Shown: piece after piece, positions 7,089-12,514 of the stretch
How positions within the stretch are numbered: the first letter of the stretch is position 1
How the letters are laid out: each line of letters opens with the position of its first letter
NCBI GenBank assembly: GCA_017959135.1
Contig: JAGDBH010000054.1
Coordinates: 1-12,514, forward strand
Reading direction: 5' to 3'
DNA: 12,514 nucleotides
DNA from: Succinivibrio sp.
GTDB lineage: Bacteria; Pseudomonadota; Gammaproteobacteria; Enterobacterales; Succinivibrionaceae
The notes under the pieces: generated by a model
The model's database searches: none
The model's input: the letters and a program-made list of their open reading frames with translations, nothing else
What the model was told of the DNA's origin: nothing
Position numbers and translations under genes: made by a program

Positions 7089-8186
7089 TTATGAACGACT
7101 CTTTTTAGAATTCTTAGATAGCTCTAAAGCTGCCTTTTCTTTCTCAGTCAGTTCTTTTTTCTTCTCATCTTTTTTCTTTTCGTCATTAGTCTTCTTTACA
7201 GGATCTTTCTTAATGGTAGGCTTGCTGCCATTCTCTGTTTCGATCTTGTCTCTAACAGATGGTAAAGCTTTATCAGGATTGGTTCCAAGACTCTGACCCT
7301 TGTCTGCTGACAGGGTAGCAACCTGACCGCCTGCATTTTCTTTCTGCATCTCGTCATATTTCTGATTTACATCGACCCCTTTCTTTTTGTTGTCTTCGTA
7401 ATCATCGATAGAGATAATCAGCAGGCCATCCTTGTCTGCTCGTTTCTGAACATTGTTTCTAGATACATCAACAACTGCGATATCTGTCAGCAGGTTTCTG
7501 CCGATCAGCAGGGCAAACTGCATCTGAGTTCTGTCAATCAGGTTGAATTCAGCCTCGGTTGAATAGTCACCGATTTTGATATTCAGTTTAACAACTGAAC
7601 GGTAGCTGTAACCGTCAATTGAAGACTGTCTTAATCTGGTCTGTTTTACATAAGGAGCTTCAACATTGATAGTACGGTCGTTGTGAACAATATTAAAACG
7701 AAGCCACTTCTTTCCGTTTCGTTCAAATTCAACAACATCTGAGGCGCTGATGGAAGACTGGGAAGCACCGGTATCGATACGTGCATCGATGGTTGCATTT
7801 GCTTCCTTTACATAAACATATTCTTTCTGACCTAAAATCATCTTTCCGTCAGGAGTCTGCAGATTATAGTTGCGCAGAGGTTTAATCATCTTTCCTCCAA
7901 GGCTTTCGCGTTCTGCAAGAATAGCATCGTATACATACTGATTCTGTCTCTGTACTGATTTTAGTTCTTCTAAAACCTGTCTGTGCAGTTTGAGATTAGC
8001 ATTCTCAATTTCTGATTTGAGACCGCTTAGGGTAGCTCTCTGAGAATTTAACTCTCCATTGATGCTGTCAATGGTTCCATTAAGTTTGGTGAATTTGTCA
8101 TTGATATCTTCATCTGAAGATGCTGCCATAGCAGACTGGCATACAAAAAAAACGGCAGTGGCTAGTATTTTTGCATTAAGACGCAT
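7089..8186 (-). CDS. Retropepsin-like aspartic protease family protein with signal peptide
   Basis: The 365-residue product has a signal peptide (residues 1-21, cleavage after AMA), placing it in the periplasm. Residues about 28-85 are polar and heptad-like, suggesting a coiled coil. Then comes a retropepsin-type fold: A-IDARIDTGASQSSISA at 132-147 contains the DTGA catalytic aspartate motif (Asp138), and LLIGRNLL at 227-234 is the matching distal strand. This family (RimB-like; often labelled ATP-dependent zinc protease) is seen beside RimK-like ligases. The C-terminal part from about 250 is low complexity and ends in a highly lysine/glutamate-rich stretch (about 325-365). I start at the ATG at 8186 because it opens the signal peptide and has GGA eight bases upstream; a GTG at 8243 would put 19 residues in front of it. 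As first gene of the operon it probably cleaves or reads peptides whose modification involves the two downstream products; that is inference. Confidence 0.85.
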   Translation of the reverse strand: MRLNAKILATAVFFVCQSAMAASSDEDINDKFTKLNGTIDSINGELNSQRATLSGLKSEIENANLKLHRQVLEELKSVQRQNQYVYDAILAERESLGGKMIKPLRNYNLQTPDGKMILGQKEYVYVKEANATIDARIDTGASQSSISASDVVEFERNGKKWLRFNIVHNDRTINVEAPYVKQTRLRQSSIDGYSYRSVVKLNIKIGDYSTEAEFNLIDRTQMQFALLIGRNLLTDIAVVDVSRNNVQKRADKDGLLIISIDDYEDNKKKGVDVNQKYDEMQKENAGGQVATLSADKGQSLGTNPDKALPSVRDKIETENGSKPTIKKDPVKKTNDEKKKDEKKKELTEKEKAALELSKNSKKSRS

Positions 8187-8206
8187 TTTTATTGTCCATA
8201 TTGTTC

Positions 8207-8220
8207 TTGGAAATTTCCAA
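8207..8220. promoter_or_regulatory. 14-bp perfect palindrome, candidate operator of the protease-ligase operon
   Basis: TTGGAAATTTCCAA is its own reverse complement. It lies six bases downstream of the predicted -10 box of the minus-strand operon, at or just after the expected transcription start, and 20 bases before the ATG. A dimeric repressor bound here would block transcription. The regulator is unknown; the position and symmetry are seen, the function is inferred. Confidence 0.45.
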
Positions 8221-8226
8221 CCGTGA

Positions 8227-8235
8227 AATATAGCA
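8227..8235 (-). promoter_or_regulatory. Extended -10 promoter of the protease-7TM-ligase operon
   Basis: On the minus strand TGCTATATT is an extended -10 element (TGnTATAxT with one mismatch). The expected start of transcription is near 8220, giving a leader of about 34 bases to the ATG at 8186. The candidate -35, TTAATC about 18 bases upstream, is weak. Confidence 0.5.
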
Positions 8236-8372
8236 CAAATCACAGATGGCGATTAAGCATCGGCCAAAATTATTTAAAATAATTTAGTTGATTTTTTCTT
8301 TTTTTTTGCTTGTTTGATTGTTCGGGATTTTCATTGTAAATATGTTGACTTAGATCTCGATTAGTTACAAAT

Positions 8373-8391
8373 GATAATAATAATTATTACT
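8373..8391. promoter_or_regulatory. Fur-box-like AT-rich palindrome
   Basis: GATAATAATAATTATTACT matches the classical 19-bp Fur consensus (GATAATGATAATCATTATC) at 15 of 19 positions by my count. It lies 94 bases before the start of the glycyl-radical mini-gene, in an AT-rich spacer (8187-8484) that also holds long T-runs at about 8291-8308. Such a match can arise by chance in DNA this AT-rich. No -10/-35 pair for the mini-gene was convincing; TTGAAA at 8397-8402 with TAATAT or TATATA near 8420-8428 is the best candidate. Confidence 0.3.
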
Positions 8392-8484
8392 AATAATTGA
8401 AAACTGATTTTCTTTTAATTAATATATAGATAGGTTATTTCCAAAATGTTGTGAAGATTGTCTATTTATTAATAAGGTGTATTT

Positions 8485-8664
8485 ATGAATAATCAGATGA
8501 ACGTAAGTCGTTTAAGACCGGATCATACAGGCTGTATCGGAACAGGTGTTCCTTTTCAGAGAATAAGACGTGTAACAGGTTATCTGGTCGGTACTCTGGA
8601 CAGATTCAATGACGGTAAAAGAGCAGAGGAGTCTCAGAGAGTAAAGCATCTCCATGTATCCTAA
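8485..8664 (+). CDS. Mini-protein resembling the C-terminal glycyl-radical segment of NrdD
   Basis: A 59-residue protein matching the extreme C-terminus of class III (anaerobic) ribonucleoside-triphosphate reductases. RVTGYLVG at 29-36 corresponds to the glycyl-radical loop (RVCGYLG in T4 NrdD), with Gly32 the expected radical site. RFNDGKRAE (40-48) and RVKH (52-55) correspond to the conserved R-FN-GK-E...RVKH tail of NrdD. The rest of the enzyme is absent: no finger-loop cysteines, no nucleotide or effector domains, and the four-Cys zinc site that normally precedes the loop is missing (one Cys only, Cys17). The ATG is supported by AAGG seven bases upstream; a second in-frame Met is residue 5. 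Upstream DNA is AT-rich spacer without NrdD coding similarity, so this looks like a real small gene rather than the end of a broken one. By analogy with YfiD/GrcA, which replaces the damaged C-terminus of pyruvate formate-lyase, it may be a spare part or activase target for NrdD. That role is inference. Confidence 0.72.
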   Translation: MNNQMNVSRLRPDHTGCIGTGVPFQRIRRVTGYLVGTLDRFNDGKRAEESQRVKHLHVS

Positions 8665-8681
8665 GTTTTCTGAACTAATAT

Positions 8682-8757
8682 AGGGCCTTGATTTTTCCTA
8701 TTGAAATTGTGACCTTTGCTCATATAATAGGAAAAAAATCTTGAATATTAAGGTCCT
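8682..8757. repeat. Imperfect inverted repeat enclosing the porin-like gene promoter
   Basis: The outer arms are AGGGCCTT (8682-8689) and AAGGTCCT (8750-8757), complementary with one G-T pair. The inner arms are GATTTTTCCTAT (8690-8701) and ATAGGAAAAAAATC (8727-8740), complementary with two extra A residues; nine unpaired bases (8741-8749) sit between the right-hand arms. The right outer arm contains the Shine-Dalgarno of the downstream gene. GACCTT at 8711-8716 could instead pair with AAGGTC at 8750-8755, so two exclusive folds are possible in RNA. Confidence 0.6.
8701..8728 (+). promoter_or_regulatory. Sigma-70 promoter of the outer-membrane protein gene
   Basis: TTGAAA (8701-8706, 5 of 6 to the -35 consensus) and TATAAT (8723-8728, perfect -10) are separated by 16 bases. 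Transcription should start near 8735, giving a short leader of about 29 bases with AAGG at 8750-8753, ten bases before the ATG. This is the strongest promoter seen in the window. Confidence 0.75.
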
Positions 8758-8763
8758 AATGTT

Positions 8764-9567
8764 ATGAAAAAATTATCTCTCCTATTTTTAGGTGTTGCTC
8801 TTTCCTTAAATGCATCTGCAGCATGGCAGATTACTCCATACGGTTATTTCTCATCAAAGGCTGATGTAAAAGGCACTTCAAACAAGGCTTCATACTCTGT
8901 TTACGGTTTTGATGCCAAGAGTGAGCACTTTGGCTTTGGTTACAAGAGAACCTCATATGATTTTGACAGAAAAGCTGGATTTGATGATCTTAACCTGATC
9001 TATGGTTCTGTTAACTATGCTGATTCTCTAGTTGGCAATCTTGGCTATGCCGTTGGTACCTACCTGTCATTCGGTTTTGAGGATGAAATCAAGGTAGCAA
9101 AGAGCTATGATTTGATTCCAACCGCAGCTTTAACCTATGATTTTGAAAACGACTGGTCAATGATTGCTGGTGCCGGTGTTTCTTTCAACAAGGCTAATAA
9201 TTTCGGATTCGGTATTATCGGTCTTAAGTACAGAAATCCATCAGATATGGGCTTATCTGCATCAATCGCATACCCAAGAACTATGGTTAACTACAGATTT
9301 ACCGAGGTATTTGCTGTAGGTGCTGATGCCGGTGCTATCCGTGATGGTCACTACTATCTGGATAACTCAAAGACTTACGCTTATGAGAAGGGCTATGAGG
9401 CTAACCTATATGCTCTGATTACTCCAATCAGCCAGTTATCAATCAAGGCTGGTGTTGGCTACAATATCGACAGACAGATTAAGTTCTATGAGAACAGAAC
9501 TTATGTTGGCAAGATGAAGTTTGAAAACGAAACCAACTTCTTTGTTAACGGTTCTCTATCTTTCTAA
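8764..9567 (+). CDS. Predicted outer-membrane beta-barrel protein
   Basis: The 267-residue product has a classical signal peptide (KK at 2-3, hydrophobic 4-14, cleavage after ASA at about 19). The mature part of about 248 residues consists of alternating polar/aromatic strands, rich in Tyr, Phe and Gly and without cysteine, and ends in NGSLSF; the C-terminal Phe is the usual signal for the BAM assembly machinery. By eye there are 10 to 12 strands separated by short turns, such as those near residues 39-41, 70-74 and 143-146. It is smaller than general trimeric porins. It could belong to a small uncharacterised barrel family (DUF6268-like is possible) rather than OmpA or OmpW, but I cannot assign it. 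A near-consensus promoter and a strongly biased codon choice suggest high expression. It starts 99 bases after the glycyl-radical mini-gene and is convergent with the antiporter gene. Confidence 0.82.
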   Translation: MKKLSLLFLGVALSLNASAAWQITPYGYFSSKADVKGTSNKASYSVYGFDAKSEHFGFGYKRTSYDFDRKAGFDDLNLIYGSVNYADSLVGNLGYAVGTYLSFGFEDEIKVAKSYDLIPTAALTYDFENDWSMIAGAGVSFNKANNFGFGIIGLKYRNPSDMGLSASIAYPRTMVNYRFTEVFAVGADAGAIRDGHYYLDNSKTYAYEKGYEANLYALITPISQLSIKAGVGYNIDRQIKFYENRTYVGKMKFENETNFFVNGSLSF

Positions 9568-9590
9568 AGACTGATCTTACTTAAATATCG

Positions 9591-9619
9591 TGCAGTTACA
9601 GTAAAAAACTGTAACTGCA
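9591..9619. terminator. Hairpin between convergent genes, probable bidirectional terminator
   Basis: Perfect 11-bp inverted repeat TGCAGTTACAG (9591-9601) / CTGTAACTGCA (9609-9619) with the 7-base loop TAAAAAA. It lies between the barrel gene stop (9567) and the antiporter stop (9626). Neither side has a good T-run, so termination efficiency is uncertain, but the position fits a shared terminator. Confidence 0.65.
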
Positions 9620-9625
9620 TTCTAG

Positions 9626-10882
9626 CTAATCCTTTCTTATCAATCCGTATACTTTTTTCAGAGTCAGTCCCTGTATAACAGTTGTGAAGAACACTATTGC
9701 ATAGGTTGCTCCCATTATGTACTGGAAATGTTCTTCGCTGACCATATTCTGTGTGCTCATAGCAAGAGCAATGCACAGACCTCCTCTGAGTCCGCCCCAG
9801 GTCATAAGTGTAGTAAATCCGTTTCTAGAGAAGTTGTCTGGTATTTCCTTTATAAAGAAGGTACAGAAATAGACGCTTGCTCCTCTGCCTATAAGATTAC
9901 TGAAGATAGTTGCAAGGCAGATTACCAGCACGGCATTCATGTTCATGATGAGAAGAACAGATAGTCCCATGATTACGTAGAGTACTGAGTTTAAAAAATG
10001 ATCAATTGCCTCCCAGCAGACATCAAAATTGCCGAATGATGCCTGAACCTCCTCAGTCTGTTTTTCTCTCCAGCTGGAGAACATGATTCCGCAGACAACA
10101 CAGGCTATTGCTCCAGAGCAGTTAAAGTACTGACAGAGAAGGTATGAGAGTGAAACACAAAGAAGACTTATATATATTCTCTGTTTAAAATCATCTTCCT
10201 TGCTTAGAAGATTAAAACAGATAAAACTTACAAAGGCACCTATTACCATTGCTCCTGCCAGCTGGTGAATAAGTACTGAGAATACTGTACTGTCAGGTGT
10301 CGCATTGGCTATTACAAGTCCTGAGAAGCAGACAAATACCGCAACACCTACACCGTCATTAAGAAGAGATTCTGCCTCGATTAAAAATCCGGTTTTCTGT
10401 GGCAGACCGAATTTGTTAAGAATACTTGTTGCTGCAATAGGATCGGTAGGTGAGATGATACTTCCCAGCATCAGACATTCAGCAAAGGACATTCCGATTG
10501 AAAAGACTCGGACAAAGGCATAGAAAATCAGACCGTAGATAACAGCCCCGAGAAATGTTGCCAGAAATGAATATATGCCGACAGATCTGGCCTGTTTTAG
10601 AAAGTCTGATATTTTCAGATGACAGGCGCCTGCAAACAGCATGAAACACAGAGCTCCGTCCATCAGGAAAGATTCTATGTTGATTGGCTGTAATTTTTCC
10701 AGAACTTTTCCTATAGAGGTATCCAGGAAATAGTTGCTCAGTCCGATAAATACTGCGCCTAATACAGTTGCAAAAAGCATTAGAGCAATTTCATAGGAAA
10801 AATGAAAGAATTTTCTGTTAATGAAGTTAAATATAATAACTAGAAACAGCAGGGTGATTATAAGTGGAAGAAAATCTGTCAT
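9626..10882 (-). CDS. CPA1 family sodium(cation)/proton antiporter
   Basis: An inner-membrane antiporter that exchanges Na+ (or another monovalent cation) for H+, serving pH and salt homeostasis. The 418-residue protein has about 12 hydrophobic helices and the CPA1/NhaP signatures: SPTDPIA at 144-150, ESLLNDGVGVAVF at 171-183 with the ion-binding Asn175-Asp176 pair, and TWGGLRGG at 361-368. The length fits family members without a long cytoplasmic C-terminal domain. I start at the ATG at 10882 because TAGGA lies eight bases upstream and the protein then opens directly with its first helix. An upstream ATG at 10969 has no ribosome-binding site and adds 29 residues with no resemblance to the family. 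The gene stands alone, convergent with the barrel gene and divergent from accD. Ion specificity cannot be read from the sequence. Confidence 0.9.
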   Translation of the reverse strand: MTDFLPLIITLLFLVIIFNFINRKFFHFSYEIALMLFATVLGAVFIGLSNYFLDTSIGKVLEKLQPINIESFLMDGALCFMLFAGACHLKISDFLKQARSVGIYSFLATFLGAVIYGLIFYAFVRVFSIGMSFAECLMLGSIISPTDPIAATSILNKFGLPQKTGFLIEAESLLNDGVGVAVFVCFSGLVIANATPDSTVFSVLIHQLAGAMVIGAFVSFICFNLLSKEDDFKQRIYISLLCVSLSYLLCQYFNCSGAIACVVCGIMFSSWREKQTEEVQASFGNFDVCWEAIDHFLNSVLYVIMGLSVLLIMNMNAVLVICLATIFSNLIGRGASVYFCTFFIKEIPDNFSRNGFTTLMTWGGLRGGLCIALAMSTQNMVSEEHFQYIMGATYAIVFFTTVIQGLTLKKVYGLIRKD

Positions 10883-10915
10883 TACATGTATCCTAAAAGC
10901 CTGACCTACATGGTT

Positions 10916-10921
10916 ATTATA
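10916..10921 (-). promoter_or_regulatory. Candidate -10 box of the antiporter gene
   Basis: Minus-strand TATAAT, a perfect -10, predicts a start near 10909 and a leader of about 27 bases containing the TAGGA ribosome-binding site. This would exclude the upstream ATG at 10969 and supports the chosen start. No good -35 is present at the usual distance. Confidence 0.4.
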
Positions 10922-11129
10922 GTTTGCGATATATATAAGCTCGGTCAGGGATTGCGATGTTTGAGACATTGTCTACAAAAAAGCAGGGCACTTGTACCTA
11001 TAGTCTTTAAATAGAGGTGAGTCTGTTGATTCAAAATACGAACGGCATCATATTTTCTCGGCACATGTTTTTTATTGATTTTTTTTGTTAAAATACACAA
11101 CACTTAAAAATCAATACAGTAAAGAGTAG

Positions 11130-11135
11130 TATAAT
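11130..11135 (+). promoter_or_regulatory. Candidate -10 box of accD
   Basis: TATAAT is a perfect -10 on the plus strand with only a weak -35 (TTAAAA at 11104-11109, 20 bases away). If used, transcription would begin near 11142 and accD would have an unusually long leader of about 200 bases. TTGACT at 11191-11196 is a -35 lookalike closer to the gene, but no matching -10 follows at the right distance. Confidence 0.35.
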
Positions 11136-11339
11136 TTGTCCTGTTCGTGGATTTAATGATTATTGTAACAGGTCAGATACGTCGATTGTTTTGACTGCTG
11201 TTTGCGGTTTTATATGGCACATTATGTTAATAGGATCGCAGATTTAAAGGATTTCATAAATAAACTTTCGCGGAATTCTTTTTATCAGGAATTTTGTGGA
11301 GAAGTTTTTTTAAATTTTATTTATTAAGGTACAGTTAAT

Positions 11340-12311
11340 ATGAGTTGGCTTGAGAATCTTTTACACAAAGCAACTCCATCAATTATTGGTGGAACCAAAC
11401 ACGAGATCCCTGAAGGTGTTTGGACAAAATGTTCAGCTTGTGATCAGGTTTTATATAGAGCAGAGTTAGAAAGAAATCTTAATGTCTGCCCTAAGTGCGG
11501 TCATCATATGCACATCAAGGCCAGAGTTCGTCTTGATTCATTCCTGGATAAGGATGGCAGAGAGGAGCTTGCTGAGGATTTAGAGCCAAAGGATATTCTA
11601 AAATTCAAGGATCTTAAGAAGTACAAGGATAGATTCACTGCAGCCCAGAAAAGGTCAGGTGAAAAGGATGCTATCGTTGTAATCAAAGGTTCTTTAAAGG
11701 GCCTTCCTGTTGTAGCCTGTGCTTTTGAATTTGATTTCATGGCTGGTTCCATGGGTTCAGTAGTTGGTGCAAGATTCTGTGCCGCTGTTGAGGAATGTCT
11801 GCGTACCCACCGTGCATTAATCTGCTTTGCAACCTCAGGTGGTGCTCGTATGCAGGAGTCATTATTTTCACTTATGCAGATGGCTAAGACTTCAGCTGCT
11901 CTTGCCAAGTTATCAAAGGCTCATCTTCCATTTATCAGTGTTCTGACCGATCCAACCATGGGTGGTGTTAGTGCTTCACTTGCAATGTTAGGTGATGTTA
12001 ATATCGCTGAGCCTAATGCTCTGATTGGTTTCGCTGGTCCTCGTGTTATCGAGCAGACTGTGAGAGAGAAGCTGCCAGAGGGCTTCCAGAGAGCAGAGTT
12101 CCTGGTTGAAAAGGGTGCTATCGATATGATCGTAACCAGAGCTCGTATGAGAGATGAGGTTGCTGATCTTGTTGCTCTTCTTTTAGGTTCTCAGAATCCT
12201 GACACTCCTCTGATTGAGGTAAAGACTGCAGCTAAACACCGTAAGAAGGCTCAGAAGACACAGAATTCTGTTGACGCTCAGCTAGTTGAATCTTCAGGTG
12301 TTAAGATTTAG
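11340..12311 (+). CDS. accD: Acetyl-CoA carboxylase carboxyltransferase subunit beta
   Basis: The beta subunit of the carboxyltransferase half of acetyl-CoA carboxylase; with AccA it moves the carboxyl group from biotin on AccB to acetyl-CoA, giving malonyl-CoA for fatty acid synthesis in the cytoplasm. The N-terminal zinc ribbon is complete: Cys31 and Cys34 (CSAC), Cys50 and Cys53 (CPKC). The crotonase-like core follows, with the [13 protein letters not shown] block, the oxyanion-hole region [12 protein letters not shown], and [18 protein letters not shown], then [11 protein letters not shown]. Length is 323 residues against 304 in E. coli; the excess is mainly a Lys/Gln-rich C-terminal tail after residue about 290. 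AAGG ten bases upstream supports the ATG. folC follows on the same strand, the usual gammaproteobacterial order. Confidence 0.96.
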   Translation: MSWLENLLHKATPSIIGGTKHEIPEGVWTKCSACDQVLYRAELERNLNVCPKCGHHMHIKARVRLDSFLDKDGREELAEDLEPKDILKFKDLKKYKDRFTAAQKRSGEKDAIVVIKGSLKGLPVVACAFEFDFMAGSMGSVVGARFCAAVEECLRTHRALICFATSGGARMQESLFSLMQMAKTSAALAKLSKAHLPFISVLTDPTMGGVSASLAMLGDVNIAEPNALIGFAGPRVIEQTVREKLPEGFQRAEFLVEKGAIDMIVTRARMRDEVADLVALLLGSQNPDTPLIEVKTAAKHRKKAQKTQNSVDAQLVESSGVKI

Positions 12312-12317
12312 GACATT

Positions 12318-12345
12318 ATTCTCTGCTTTGGCAGAGAATTTTGTT
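12318..12345 (+). terminator. Hairpin between accD and folC, terminator or attenuator
   Basis: Perfect 9-bp stem ATTCTCTGC (12318-12326) / GCAGAGAAT (12331-12339) with a TTTG loop, followed by TTTGTT. It starts six bases after the accD stop and ends eight bases before the folC ATG. It looks like a Rho-independent terminator of moderate strength that would leave part of the transcripts to continue into folC. Confidence 0.6.
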
Positions 12346-12353
12346 GATATAGG

Positions 12354-12514
12354 ATGACTAATAAAAAAAATAGCGATAAGCCTGGCTCTCTTGATGCCTG
12401 GCTTGATTATATAGAAGGCCTGAATCCTACTAAAATGGAACTGGGCCTTTCTCGTGTTCAGAAAGTTATTTCCAGACTTTCTTTAGATTCTCTTGAACAA
12501 GCATTAAACTCATA
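12354..12514 (+). CDS. folC: Bifunctional folylpolyglutamate/dihydrofolate synthase, N-terminal part
   Basis: FolC is a cytoplasmic ATP-dependent ligase that joins glutamate to dihydropteroate and extends the polyglutamate tail of folates. Only the first 53 codons are in the window, and the frame is still open at the right edge. Residues 12-39 (SLDAWLDYIEGLNP...MELGLSRVQKV) match the FolC N-terminus (SWLxYLExLH...DLGLERV in E. coli) that precedes the ATP-binding loop, which lies outside. The ATG at 12354 is the first start after an in-frame TGA at 12345. GG sits immediately before it, too close to be a normal Shine-Dalgarno, so initiation may be weak or coupled to accD translation. The position after accD strongly supports the identification. 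Confidence 0.9.
   Translation, partial: MTNKKNSDKPGSLDAWLDYIEGLNPTKMELGLSRVQKVISRLSLDSLEQALNS

Larger units (their letters stand above)
10883..11339. other. Divergent intergenic region between antiporter and accD
   Basis: This 457-base AT-rich spacer holds control regions for both flanking genes and no convincing gene. I see a -10 box for each direction, a T-rich stretch at 11068-11086, a 6-bp inverted repeat CCTGTT (11140-11145) / AACAGG (11167-11172), and a weak 37-codon open frame at 11214-11327 without a ribosome-binding site. No RNA gene or known riboswitch was recognised. Confidence 0.6.

Noticed and set aside
8187-8243. A longer protease starting at a GTG at 8243
   Set aside because: It would bury the signal peptide behind 19 extra residues and would include the predicted promoter and palindrome.
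8665-8700. A terminator directly after the mini-gene
   Set aside because: The left arm of the inverted repeat has no nearby partner followed by a T-run, so it is not a standard terminator.
10883-10969. An N-terminal extension of the antiporter from an ATG at 10969
   Set aside because: No ribosome-binding site there, no resemblance to the family, and the better TAGGA-supported ATG at 10882 starts directly at the first helix.
11214-11327. A 37-codon open frame just upstream of accD
   Set aside because: No ribosome-binding site, AT-rich chance composition and no recognisable motif; it ends 12 bases before accD but nothing else supports translation.
11504-11908. An open frame of 134 codons on the minus strand inside accD
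   Set aside because: It lies wholly within the well-recognised accD gene on the opposite strand and shows no domain, signal or ribosome-binding site.

Overview
The window is a stretch of bacterial chromosome, roughly 40% G+C by eye, carrying mostly housekeeping genes. Gene content and pairings (yhdT-panF, galU next to yciB, accD followed by folC) point to a gammaproteobacterium. The AT-rich spacers, heavy use of AGA for arginine even in a probably highly expressed outer-membrane protein, and an NrdD-type glycyl-radical sequence suggest an anaerobic or facultative gut-type lineage such as Succinivibrionaceae. The family-level placement is inference only. No mobile element, CRISPR array, rRNA or tRNA gene was seen.

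Layout, left to right. From 11 to 1753 (minus strand) lie panF and yhdT, which abut with no gap. From 1843 to 4269 (minus strand) a secreted cysteine-rich protein of unknown function, yciB and galU form a probable transcription unit that ends at a hairpin with a T-run. From 4361 to 8186 (minus strand) is a three-gene operon: a retropepsin-like protease with a signal peptide, a membrane protein with a catalytically dead transglutaminase domain and C-terminal membrane helices, and a RimK-like ATP-grasp ligase. It is closed by a terminator. A 14-bp perfect palindrome sits at the predicted start of transcription of this operon.

From 8485 to 9567 (plus strand) there are two genes. The first is a 59-residue protein that looks like the isolated C-terminal glycyl-radical segment of anaerobic ribonucleotide reductase (NrdD). 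The second is an outer-membrane beta-barrel with its own near-consensus promoter, which lies inside an imperfect inverted repeat. From 9591 to 10882 a hairpin separates the barrel gene from a convergent CPA1-type sodium/proton antiporter. From 10883 to 11339 is a divergent intergenic region with two candidate -10 boxes. From 11340 to the right edge are accD (acetyl-CoA carboxylase beta subunit) and the first 53 codons of folC, with a hairpin between them.

The two items most worth attention are the stand-alone glycyl-radical mini-protein, a possible NrdD counterpart of the YfiD/GrcA spare part for pyruvate formate-lyase, and the ligase / inactive transglutaminase-7TM / retropepsin operon. The latter is a conserved gene set that looks like a peptide-tagging or peptide-processing system at the inner membrane, and I cannot name its substrate.
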